A DNA stretch of 7,270 nucleotides from Minisyncoccota bacterium (GCA_025453415.1 JALOQL010000060.1:1-7270); one strand, 5' to 3'; positions 1 through 4,672 are shown, counted from the first letter of the stretch. The notes: generated by a model from the sequence alone, not told the origin. Numbers and translations are program-made.

Positions 1-121
1 AAAAGCCTTTGATTCCAGTGTATTTGCAGCGAATGTGATGATAGAAAGCCATGCAGCTACGGCTTCAAGGAGTGCAATATGTATGTGAACTTAGACAATG
101 GCTAAACTCAATTGAAAAGTT

Positions 122-186
122 AAACGCGCTTGCGCCGCGTTTGGTAGCTTGAAGTATATACTTGATATATATTTGAATATATACTT
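122..186. repeat. Inverted repeats in A/T-rich leader region
   Basis: Two palindromic structures sit between the window start and the first gene. AAACGCG at 122-128 pairs with CGCGTTT at 136-142 around a 7-nt loop. AAGTATATA at 152-160 is repeated in inverse as TATATACTT at 178-186, and 152-163 (AAGTATATACTT) is itself a perfect palindrome. The second structure is followed by TTTTT, so it could be a weak A/T-only terminator or an operator upstream of the cysteine-rich gene. Frame 2 is open from base 2 to a TGA at 86-88 and could be the tail of an upstream gene, but 28 codons are too few to support that. Confidence 0.4.
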
Positions 187-242
187 TTTAATTCCTTGTA
201 AATGGTTTCCGTGCTATGGTGGGATAAAGTAATCGAACAATT

Positions 243-425
243 ATGCCAAATGACGTCCAACACGAATCCGACAAATGCCAAAAATGCGGCATGCCGCTGG
301 AAAACGAGCAGGACGCTTGTCCGTGCGAGCCGGGGATCTGCTATCATTGCTGTTCCTGCTCGGTGGATTGCGTTTGCGGCTGCAAAAGCCGCGTCCGCAA
401 GAGCGAGGAGAACGCCGAGTTCTAG
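243..425 (+). CDS. Small cysteine-rich putative zinc/metal-binding protein (60 aa)
   Basis: The protein has 60 residues, 11 of them cysteine (positions 12, 15, 26, 28, 33, 36, 37, 39, 43, 45, 47). It opens with a charged N-terminus, then CQKCGMPL at 12-19, which resembles the first knuckle of small CxxCGMP zinc ribbons. A dense cluster CxCx4CxxCCxCx3CxCxC follows at 26-47, and the tail is charged. There is no signal peptide or membrane segment, so it is probably cytoplasmic. The cysteine spacing suits binding of one or more Zn or other soft metal ions, as in a zinc ribbon or metallothionein, but I cannot name a family with confidence. There is no clear Shine-Dalgarno sequence before ATG 243; an extended -10-like TGCTATGGT lies at 212-220, which would give a very short leader. 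A strong terminator 17 bases after the stop makes this a monocistronic unit, which supports it being a real gene. Confidence 0.65.
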   Translation: MPNDVQHESDKCQKCGMPLENEQDACPCEPGICYHCCSCSVDCVCGCKSRVRKSEENAEF

Positions 426-441
426 CGTGAATTATCGGCAC

Positions 442-471
442 GCCGGACCATGGGTCCGGCTTTTGGCTTTT
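442..471 (+). terminator. Intrinsic terminator after the Cys-rich gene
   Basis: GCCGGACC (442-449) pairs perfectly with GGTCCGGC (453-460) around a 3-nt ATG loop and is followed by TTTTGGCTTTT. It ends the 243-425 transcript and insulates it from the RNA gene downstream. Confidence 0.85.
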
Positions 472-478
472 CCGGGAT

Positions 479-506
479 TTGTAATATTTTGTTAATCTGT
501 TATAAA
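479..506 (+). promoter_or_regulatory. Sigma70 promoter (extended -10) for the structured RNA
   Basis: The -35 is TTGTAA (479-484), followed by a 16-bp spacer and a -10 TATAAA (501-506). The -10 is preceded by TGT (498-500), giving the extended TGnTATAAA form. The expected transcription start is about 511-514, exactly at the 5' strand of the helix that closes the RNA downstream. No open reading frame with a ribosome binding site begins behind it within 270 nt, so it appears to drive a non-coding transcript. Confidence 0.65.
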
Positions 507-508
507 CT

Positions 509-776
509 GGAATTGGAGGTGCGAACCTGTCTTACGACGCAGCCAAGGGCAGTTTGCTTTACTGCCCGATGCGCAGACCGCATGAAACCCGTCCCTTCCG
601 AGAGGATGGGGGTGGTCAGTAGTACCCTTAAAAGGCATGCCGAAGTCCTGGTTATCATAACCAGGACTTACCCGTACATGATGCGATAGCATTGTAGGCG
701 GAGTTGCGCCGCATTTATGCGGCGCACGGCCAAATTCATAACGGAACACTTTCAATGGTTCCGTTGTTGCTTTTTT
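509..776 (+). ncRNA. Stand-alone structured non-coding RNA, family not recognised
   Basis: This is about 265 nt between a promoter and an intrinsic terminator, with dense base-pairing potential. A closing helix pairs 510-516 (GAATTGG) with 730-737 (CCAAATTC, one bulged A). Inside it are AGGT-GCGA-ACCT (517-528), a GNRA-tetraloop hairpin; GGGCAGT/ACTGCCC (547-553/561-567), possibly topped on short helices 529-532/575-578 and 539-541/570-572; CCCGTCC/GGATGGG with one G-U pair (588-594/604-610); a perfect 13-bp hairpin (643-655/657-669); ACA-ATGC/GCAT-TGT with GATA loop (676-695); and a perfect 10-bp hairpin with TT between the arms (705-714/717-726). I checked by eye for signatures of SRP RNA, RNase P RNA, tmRNA, 6S RNA and common riboswitches and found none. 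A cis-regulatory leader for the 42-aa peptide at 824 is an alternative, but no antiterminator overlapping the closing helix and the terminator is evident. Confidence 0.6.
740..776 (+). terminator. Intrinsic terminator of the structured RNA
   Basis: AACGGAAC (740-747) pairs with GTTCCGTT (758-765) around a 10-nt loop. After GTTGC comes a T6 run (771-776). It starts two bases after the closing helix of the RNA ends, the arrangement expected for the 3' end of an independent small RNA. Confidence 0.75.
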
Positions 777-810
777 GCGTGGCTGTGATAAGAAAATTAA
801 AAGTTGTTTC

Positions 811-816
811 GGGAGG
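811..816 (+). promoter_or_regulatory. Shine-Dalgarno site GGGAGG
   Basis: GGGAGG lies 7 nt before ATG 824. It is one of only two good Shine-Dalgarno sites in the window. It fixes the start of the 42-aa peptide and argues against the in-frame upstream ATG at 704, which lies inside the structured RNA. Confidence 0.8.
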
Positions 817-823
817 TCAAAGG

Positions 824-952
824 ATGAATAGGGTTGTATTAATTATTTGCATGGCGGTGGTTATTATTGTTGCATCGGTTTATTTGTTCCTTCAAAGAAA
901 TGACTTGACTTCCGCCATCTCGGATCTCAAATTATTCGGTTTCCGGCCCTAG
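824..952 (+). CDS. Single-pass small membrane protein (42 aa)
   Basis: ATG 824 follows a strong Shine-Dalgarno site and the frame ends at TAG 950-952. The peptide starts with MNR, then has one uninterrupted hydrophobic helix at about residues 4-23 (VVLIICMAVVIIVASVYLFL). A charged turn (QRND) and a short amphipathic tail ending FGFRP follow. The shape is that of a small inner-membrane protein with the N-terminus likely in the cytoplasm or a short periplasmic stub, or a type I toxin-like peptide. I do not recognise a family. It lies 47 nt after the terminator of the structured RNA with no convincing promoter of its own, so it may depend on read-through from that RNA. A GC-rich hairpin overlaps its stop codon (CCGGCC 943-948 / GGCCGG 952-957) and a full terminator follows. 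The RBS and terminator make the gene credible; its function is unknown. Confidence 0.6.
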   Translation: MNRVVLIICMAVVIIVASVYLFLQRNDLTSAISDLKLFGFRP

Positions 953-963
953 GCCGGAGCATT

Positions 964-993
964 CTCATGGCAATCCATGAGCGCTATTTTTTT
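964..993 (+). terminator. Intrinsic terminator after the 42-aa membrane peptide
   Basis: CTCATGG (964-970), loop CAAT, CCATGAG (975-981), then CGCTA and T7 (987-993). The stretch that follows to 1100 also holds small hairpins (AACCA/TGGTT 996-1009; palindrome AACAATATTGTT 1014-1025) with no coding content. Confidence 0.85.
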
Positions 994-1062
994 CTAACCA
1001 TTTGTGGTTCGGCAACAATATTGTTAGGATGTGTTCAAAGGTGAAATATGCCGGTCGGAAAT

Positions 1063-1091
1063 TTGTAATTAAATATTAGGCGACATAATAA
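1063..1091 (+). promoter_or_regulatory. Weak promoter candidate for the zinc-ribbon gene (short leader)
   Basis: TTGTAA (1063-1068) is followed by TAATAA (1086-1091, 17-bp spacing) or CATAAT (1084-1089, 15-bp spacing). Either -10 would start the transcript within a few bases of ATG 1101. No Shine-Dalgarno site precedes that ATG, so leaderless or near-leaderless translation is possible. Confidence 0.35.
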
Positions 1092-1100
1092 TAAAAACAC

Positions 1101-1400
1101 ATGAAATGCCCAATTTGCGAAGTTGACCTGGTGATGAGCGAGCGTCAAGGGGTCGAAATAGATTATTGCCCCAAGTGCCGCGGGGTTTGGCTGGATCGCG
1201 GCGAGCTGGACAAGATCATCGAAAAATCGGCTCCGGCCGCGGTACCGGCGCAACCGGTCCAGGTTCAGCCCCAAACCCAGCCGCAATATCCGCCGCAGCA
1301 GTATGCCCAGCCGTATCCGCCCCAGGGTGATCATTATTACGACAAGCACGGATACAAAAAGCACAAGAAAGGTTTGCTGGGAGAGATATTCGATTTCTGA
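1101..1400 (+). CDS. zf-TFIIB-type zinc-ribbon protein (99 aa)
   Basis: The first 40 residues match the zf-TFIIB zinc-ribbon family (Pfam PF13453). They have CPxC at 3-6, CPKC at 23-26 and the typical GVWLDRGELDKI at 28-39, with the four cysteines as metal ligands. A proline/glutamine-rich, probably disordered linker follows at about 45-75. A short basic, tyrosine-rich tail (YYDKHGYKKHKKG) then ends in LLGEIFDF. This layout of ribbon, low-complexity linker and basic tail is common for family members annotated only as 'zinc ribbon domain-containing protein'. The biochemical role is not established; nucleic-acid or protein binding in the cytoplasm is the usual assumption. The start ATG 1101 lies directly before the conserved MKCPIC, so no other start is sensible. 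The gene is monocistronic, with terminators on both sides. Confidence 0.88.
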   Translation: MKCPICEVDLVMSERQGVEIDYCPKCRGVWLDRGELDKIIEKSAPAAVPAQPVQVQPQTQPQYPPQQYAQPYPPQGDHYYDKHGYKKHKKGLLGEIFDF

Positions 1401-1407
1401 TTTTACG

Positions 1408-1438
1408 AAGGCTTCCACTGCGTAGTGGGAGCCTTTTT
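1408..1438 (+). terminator. Intrinsic terminator after the zinc-ribbon gene
   Basis: A 12-bp stem (1408-1419 with 1424-1435, including one T-G pair) with loop GCGT runs into a T5 run at 1434-1438. It begins 7 nt after the TGA stop. Confidence 0.9.
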
Positions 1439-1488
1439 GCCTTGACGGGGCCATTTTATTGGGCGAAAATACAAATATACAAACGACA

Positions 1489-1830
1489 ATGATTGAAACA
1501 ATTTTTTATTTCCTCGGTTCGATATTTTTCTTTATTTCCATTGCCATTTTGGGAGTCGTATTGGCATTCACGATCGTAATACTGAGAAAAATCGTTTCCA
1601 TCGAAGTTGAGATCCGAGACACGGTATCGCGCGCTAAGGACACTGTGACGGAAGTGCAAAACAAAGTAGCGTCATTTTCGATCGGGATCGCGGGTATCGT
1701 CACGCTCCTGGAAAAATTGATCGATTTAAAGAACAAGGCGCGGAATCGTAAGGAAGCGCCGGCGGACGAGGAAAGGCCGTCAAAAAAAGAAAAGAAGCAA
1801 AAGAAGTTTGCGGATAATATTGATATTTAG
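1489..1830 (+). CDS. Small membrane-anchored protein with coiled-coil-like region (113 aa)
   Basis: The N-terminus is a long hydrophobic segment (residues about 5-33, FYFLGSIFFFISIAILGVVL and onward) forming one transmembrane helix. A heptad-like amphipathic helix (about 38-62, EVEIRDTVSRAKDTVTEVQN) follows, then a mildly hydrophobic stretch (63-82) and a strongly basic tail (83-108, many K/R/E) ending DNIDI. The architecture resembles DUF948-type proteins (one membrane helix plus amphipathic helix), but I see no diagnostic motif and do not assign a family. Two starts are possible. ATG 1489 is preferred because it opens right at the hydrophobic helix. An in-frame TTG at 1459 would add ten polar residues and has GGGG about 8 nt upstream. 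Neither has a strong Shine-Dalgarno sequence. Terminators bracket the gene. Confidence 0.7.
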   Translation: MIETIFYFLGSIFFFISIAILGVVLAFTIVILRKIVSIEVEIRDTVSRAKDTVTEVQNKVASFSIGIAGIVTLLEKLIDLKNKARNRKEAPADEERPSKKEKKQKKFADNIDI

Positions 1831-1853
1831 CTGGGCCCAGCCCGGATTCTTGC

Positions 1854-1880
1854 GCCCCGTACGTGCGGGGCATATTTTTT
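1854..1880 (+). terminator. Intrinsic terminator abutting the MFS start codon
   Basis: GCCCCG (1854-1859) pairs with CGGGGC (1866-1871) and is followed by ATA and T6 (1875-1880). A small GGGC/GCCC hairpin precedes it at about 1833-1843. The T-run ends 4 nt before ATG 1885 of the transporter gene, so it may also act as an attenuator for that gene. Confidence 0.8.
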
Positions 1881-1884
1881 AGAG

Positions 1885-3072
1885 ATGGATAAAAAAAACC
1901 GCCGGCAACTGAAAATTTTCGCACTGGCGTCGTTTTTGAACGATTTCGGCTCCGATATGATCTCGCCGGTCTGGCCGCTTTTCGTCACGTCGTTTGCCGG
2001 GGCCAACATGCAGGTGCTGGGTTTTATCGACGGGCTGGGAGATGCCATAGTTTCCATTTCCCAGGCCATCTCCGGTTATTGGTCGGACAGCATCGGCAGG
2101 AGGAAACCGTTTGTCTGGATAGGATATCTCTGCGGCGGAATTTCGCGCGCCGGTTACGCGCTGTCATCGGTATGGCAGTGGTTGATACCGTTCCGGGTTT
2201 TGGACCGCGCCGGCAAAATGCGCGGCGCGCCGCGCGACGCGATGATCGCCGATGCCGCGGATGACTCCGACCGCGGCAAAAGTTTCGGTTTTCTGCGGAC
2301 CTTTGATAATTTAGGCGCGGTTTGCGGCATAATCCTGTCGATACTATTGGTGAGTTTCATGGGTTACCGCAACCTGTTCATTCTGGCGGCGGTGCCGTCG
2401 CTGGTGGGCGCGACGATCATTTTTTTAACCATCCGGGAACGCAGGCGTCCGTCCGAGCAAAAGCTTTACAAAGGTTTGCGCTTCGGCGATATCGACCGCA
2501 ACTTTGGGAGTTTTTTGGCGCTTAGCGCCATTTTTTCCCTGGGAGCGTTCTCTTATTCGTTTTTGCTCGTTTTTGCCAATAAGGCGGGGTTTGCGATCTA
2601 CCAGGTGCCGGTGCTATATCTTTTGTTCACCTTTACCGCCTCTATGTTTTCTTTGCCTTTTGGCCGGCTTTCGGACAAATTGAAAAGCCGCAAAACGGTG
2701 TTGCTGATCGCGTATTTTTTGTGGCTGGCGGTTTGCGCGGGGTTGGCGCTTACCCGGGCCTGGTGGGCGATCATAATGATATTTATCGTTTATGGCGTCC
2801 ACCGGGCCGCGATCGATACCATCCAGTCGACGTTCGTTTCGGAACTGGCGCCCGCCGGATACCGAGCCAGCAGTCTGGGGATGTTCCAGCTGATTACCGG
2901 TTTGTGCGCCCTTCCCGCGTCCTACGCGGCCGGTATCTTTTGGGACCGATGGGGTATGGAGACGCCATTTTACGTTTCCGCGGTCCTGACAATCGTGGCG
3001 ATGGTCATGCTGGCCGGAATCAAAGAGAAACGCGGAAACGTAGAATTGCGACACGTAGAAACGTCGATTTGA
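1885..3072 (+). CDS. Major facilitator superfamily transporter (395 aa)
   Basis: This is a 12-helix inner-membrane secondary transporter of usual MFS length. Motif A of the N-half is at 64-75 (GYWSDSIGRRKP) in the loop after helix 2, and its C-half counterpart is at 260-270 (GRLSDKLKSRK). Hydrophobic segments fall roughly at 12-37, 44-64, 76-105, 141-160, 163-183, 207-230, 241-259, 271-289, 292-308, 330-350 and 361-379, with a soluble basic loop at 184-206 between the halves. The segment DRAGKMRGAPRDAMIADA (107-124) matches a signature I associate with a group of uncharacterised bacterial MFS proteins (DRxGKxxRxxPRDALIA). Substrate cannot be told from sequence; drug or metabolite efflux is the common guess. 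ATG 1885 has no clear Shine-Dalgarno sequence, and a later start would remove helix 1. The last residues (about 385-395) are encoded by an intergenic-type repeat, so the C-terminus may be extended. Confidence 0.9.
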   Translation: MDKKNRRQLKIFALASFLNDFGSDMISPVWPLFVTSFAGANMQVLGFIDGLGDAIVSISQAISGYWSDSIGRRKPFVWIGYLCGGISRAGYALSSVWQWLIPFRVLDRAGKMRGAPRDAMIADAADDSDRGKSFGFLRTFDNLGAVCGIILSILLVSFMGYRNLFILAAVPSLVGATIIFLTIRERRRPSEQKLYKGLRFGDIDRNFGSFLALSAIFSLGAFSYSFLLVFANKAGFAIYQVPVLYLLFTFTASMFSLPFGRLSDKLKSRKTVLLIAYFLWLAVCAGLALTRAWWAIIMIFIVYGVHRAAIDTIQSTFVSELAPAGYRASSLGMFQLITGLCALPASYAAGIFWDRWGMETPFYVSAVLTIVAMVMLAGIKEKRGNVELRHVETSI

Positions 3073-3162
3073 AATCGAATTCCAAACTAAAAAAGACGCA
3101 GGGGCGTCTTTTTTAGTTTTTATTAAATCGGCGTATCGCGATTCGGCGTATCGACGTTTCTA
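3056..3162. repeat. 13-nt inverted repeat flanking the convergent terminator
   Basis: TAGAAACGTCGAT at 3056-3068 returns in perfect inverse as ATCGACGTTTCTA at 3150-3162. The left copy lies in the last codons of the MFS gene. The right copy supplies the TAG stop of efp (3160-3162 on the minus strand). The right side also has a direct repeat GGCGTATCG (3130-3138 and 3145-3153), and the left side repeats GAAACG-type words. The symmetric layout around a central terminator suggests a short intergenic repeat unit rather than chance. Confidence 0.6.
3084..3121. terminator. Bidirectional intrinsic terminator between MFS and efp
   Basis: A 16-bp perfect stem (3084-3099 with 3104-3119) has loop AGGG. 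The stem carries A6 on the left and T6 on the right, so a U-rich strand follows the GC core whichever way it is read. It serves the convergent + strand MFS gene (stop 3070-3072) and minus-strand efp gene (stop 3160-3162). Confidence 0.92.
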
Positions 3163-3720
3163 GATTCTTTTGGTGTATTCGCCGGTCTCGGTGTTGATCT
3201 CGATGGTATCGCCGGCTTCGACGAACAAGGGCACTTGGATCTCGGCGCCGGTCTCCATGGTCGCGGCTTTGGTGCCCGACTGGGCGCGATTGCCTTTAAC
3301 CCCCGGAGCCGCTTCCTTGACCTTGAGCTGGACCTTGATCGGCAAAGTGACGTCGATCACCTGGTCCTCGTAAACAACGCCGTCCAGGATCGTGTTGGGC
3401 ACCAAAAACTTTGCGGCAGTACCGATCTTTTCCGCGGTCATTTCAAACCTTTTGGAAGGGTTGTTGGCGTAGCAAAAGATGTATTTTCCGCGGCTGGCGT
3501 AGATGAATTTAACCTGGGCTTTTTCACTTTCGGTTTCCTCGAAACTGTCGCCCTTGTGGAAGGTTCGGTCGACGACCTTGCCGGTGATGAGGTTCTTGAC
3601 CTTGGTGCGGATCACCGTGGCGTCCTGCGCCTTGATGATCTGCTGGAATTCGAGCACTTCGTGCGGCTGGCCGTCCAAAAGGAACTGGACGCCCTTACGC
3701 AAATCAAAATAATTCAACAT
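3160..3720 (-). CDS. efp: Translation elongation factor P with non-canonical loop
   Basis: Full-length EF-P (186 residues; family about 185-190). It is a cytosolic factor that binds the ribosome between the P and E sites and relieves stalling at proline runs. The three domains are visible: KOW-like N-terminal domain (1-64), OB domain (about 67-128), and C-terminal OB domain (129-186). The last contains the EF-P signature spanning K151 to G170 (KAATMETGAEIQVPLFVEAG) and ends ETGEYTKRI as in typical EF-Ps. The loop that normally reads PGKG with a modified lysine (E. coli Lys34) here reads IIKAQDATV (28-36). Ungapped alignment puts Gln32 at the tip, with Lys30 two residues before it. There is no canonical proline-glycine bracket, so lysylation by EpmA at the usual position is unlikely. 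No Shine-Dalgarno site is seen before the ATG, and an A/T-rich repeat lies upstream. Confidence 0.95.
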   Translation of the reverse strand: MLNYFDLRKGVQFLLDGQPHEVLEFQQIIKAQDATVIRTKVKNLITGKVVDRTFHKGDSFEETESEKAQVKFIYASRGKYIFCYANNPSKRFEMTAEKIGTAAKFLVPNTILDGVVYEDQVIDVTLPIKVQLKVKEAAPGVKGNRAQSGTKAATMETGAEIQVPLFVEAGDTIEINTETGEYTKRI

Positions 3721-3721
3721 G

Positions 3722-3889
3722 TCACAATTTCTAATTTCTAATTTTTAATTTCTATTGAATTTTTAATGAATTAATTTCGTAACGGATTTGCCGTTTGAAA
3801 ATTGTTGCATTGAAAATTTATTGAAAATTGAAAATTAGAAATTGAAAATTATTAAAAATTACAAAGATATTCTAACTAATTTTTAATTT
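3722..3889. repeat. A/T-rich intergenic repeat with inverted-repeat layout
   Basis: The gap between the HhH gene and efp is almost pure A/T. The left half is a run of AATTTCTAATTT/TTTTAATTTC words (3726-3752, with related words to 3775). The right half carries the inverse words (TTGAAAATT, GAAAATTAGAAATTG) at about 3809-3860. At the centre, AACGG (3781-3785) pairs with CCGTT (3791-3795), so the whole gap can fold into one long imperfect hairpin. No ORF is credible here. A promoter for efp on the minus strand cannot be separated from the repeats. In my experience such AATTTTCAATT repeats recur between genes in Patescibacteria genomes. Confidence 0.7.
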
Positions 3890-4561
3890 TTAGTCAACGA
3901 TGCGCCATTCGATCTTTTCTTCCTTGTCGGCGTATTCGAGCCACTCGCCTTCGGTGGTGACCACATACCATTTTTTCCGGGTTTCCGACCAGATCATCGG
4001 GTCATTGCGGTAGAACGGTTTTTTGACGACTTCTTTGGGCCGCAAGCGATCGATTTCGAGCCATTTTTTAAAGACGGTCTCGATGGCGTAATCCAGCTTG
4101 CGGGAATTCGCCCAGTCGGCGACTTTTTTGATCGCATCCTTGGCCGCCGGGACCGATCCGGCTAGTTCGATCAGTTGTTTGGCCGGTTTGGTATAGCGGG
4201 AATAAACGATATCGCGTTTTTTGGCATCGCGTTTGAGCTCGTCCAGGTTGACCCCTTTGGTCTCAAAAAAGAAGGTGACGACCTGGCGGATGGCGGTGTC
4301 CTCATCCAGCTTTTCCAGGTATTCCGATTTGTTTTCCTTGAGAAATTCCTCGATCTTGGTCGCGATGCTTTTTCCCACTCCCGGAATATTGGTAATGCCG
4401 GTGATACCGTCTTTTTGATAAATGCCGTTGACATCCACTGTCAGCGCGCGCAAAGCTTCCGCAGCTTTGCGGTAGGCGCGGATGCGGAACGGTTTGTCGC
4501 TTTTGATGTCCAAGAGCCGGGCGATATCCTCCAATTTTTGTGCAATTTCGGAATTCTGCAT
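3890..4561 (-). CDS. PolX-type helix-hairpin-helix protein with unassigned C-terminal region (223 aa)
   Basis: Residues 1-78 match the N-terminal 8-kDa domain of family X DNA polymerases (HHH_8, PF14716). They include EIAQKLEDIARLLDIK (5-20), PFRIRAYRKAAEALRAL (24-40) and the hairpin TNIPGVGKSIATKIEEFL (57-74), which in PolX grips the DNA backbone. The rest is not PolX: there is no second IPGLGPK hairpin, no polymerase palm with its aspartates and no PHP domain, and 223 aa is well short of a bacterial PolX (about 570). Residues 90-180 look mostly helical and charged. The end (181-223) is rich in Trp/Tyr (PFYRNDPMIWS, KKWYVV, GEWLEYA). I infer a cytosolic DNA-binding protein, possibly in repair. 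The gene lies between padR-like and efp genes on the same strand. There is no Shine-Dalgarno site, and a 22-bp hairpin ends 8 nt before the start codon. Confidence 0.8.
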   Translation of the reverse strand: MQNSEIAQKLEDIARLLDIKSDKPFRIRAYRKAAEALRALTVDVNGIYQKDGITGITNIPGVGKSIATKIEEFLKENKSEYLEKLDEDTAIRQVVTFFFETKGVNLDELKRDAKKRDIVYSRYTKPAKQLIELAGSVPAAKDAIKKVADWANSRKLDYAIETVFKKWLEIDRLRPKEVVKKPFYRNDPMIWSETRKKWYVVTTEGEWLEYADKEEKIEWRIVD

Positions 4562-4569
4562 TTGATTTG

Positions 4570-4618
4570 GCTTGGGGAAGTCAATCTTCCGTAGGGCGGA
4601 AGTTTGACTTCCCCAAGC
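4570..4618. repeat. Long hairpin 1 of a tandem pair (22-bp stem, 5-nt loop)
   Basis: Arms 4570-4591 and 4597-4618 pair along 22 bp with a single T-T mismatch, around loop TAGGG. The arm core is GGGGAAGTCAATCTTCC and its inverse GGAAGTTTGACTTCCCC. Read on the minus strand it ends 8 nt before the start codon of the HhH gene. No T-run follows on either side, so it is not an ordinary intrinsic terminator. Confidence 0.85.
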
Positions 4619-4623
4619 ACCTG

Positions 4624-4672
4624 AATTCGGAGAAGATTGACTTCGAAGCCCGAAGTCAAACTTCCCCGAATT
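4624..4672. repeat. Long hairpin 2 of a tandem pair (22-bp stem, 5-nt loop)
   Basis: Arms 4624-4645 and 4651-4672 pair along 22 bp with two mismatches, around loop AAGCC. The core GAAGTCAAACTTCCCC is the same word as in hairpin 1, so the two units belong to one repeat family and have identical geometry. The element overlaps the last base of the PadR-gene stop codon on the minus strand. It is followed on neither strand by a T-run. Confidence 0.85.

Noticed and set aside
2..88. Possible C-terminal fragment of an upstream + strand gene (28 codons, stop TGA 86-88)
   Set aside because: Too short and without recognisable motif; a minus-strand start at 52 is equally possible, so no gene is called.
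533..552. GCAGCCAAGG(G)CAG resembles the core of bacterial SRP RNA
   Set aside because: The GGAAGGAA loop region and the paired GTCAGGTCC strand that define SRP helix 8 are absent, and the segment folds better with the neighbouring GGGCAGT hairpin.
450..755. ORFs of 79 and 87 codons on both strands across the RNA region
   Set aside because: No ribosome binding sites, low-plausibility protein sequences, and overlap with a terminator and strong hairpins; the RNA gene explains the region better.
122..880. CRISPR-like or integron attC interpretation of the clustered palindromes
   Set aside because: No direct repeats with regular spacers, and no paired RYYYAAC/GTTRRRY core sites at suitable distance.
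1035..1454. 139-codon minus-strand ORF opposite the zinc-ribbon gene
   Set aside because: Antisense to a recognised family member and running through two terminators; no start signal.
4570..4672. The two long hairpins as intrinsic terminators for the PadR gene
   Set aside because: Neither is followed by a T-run on the minus strand, and the stems are longer and repeat-related.
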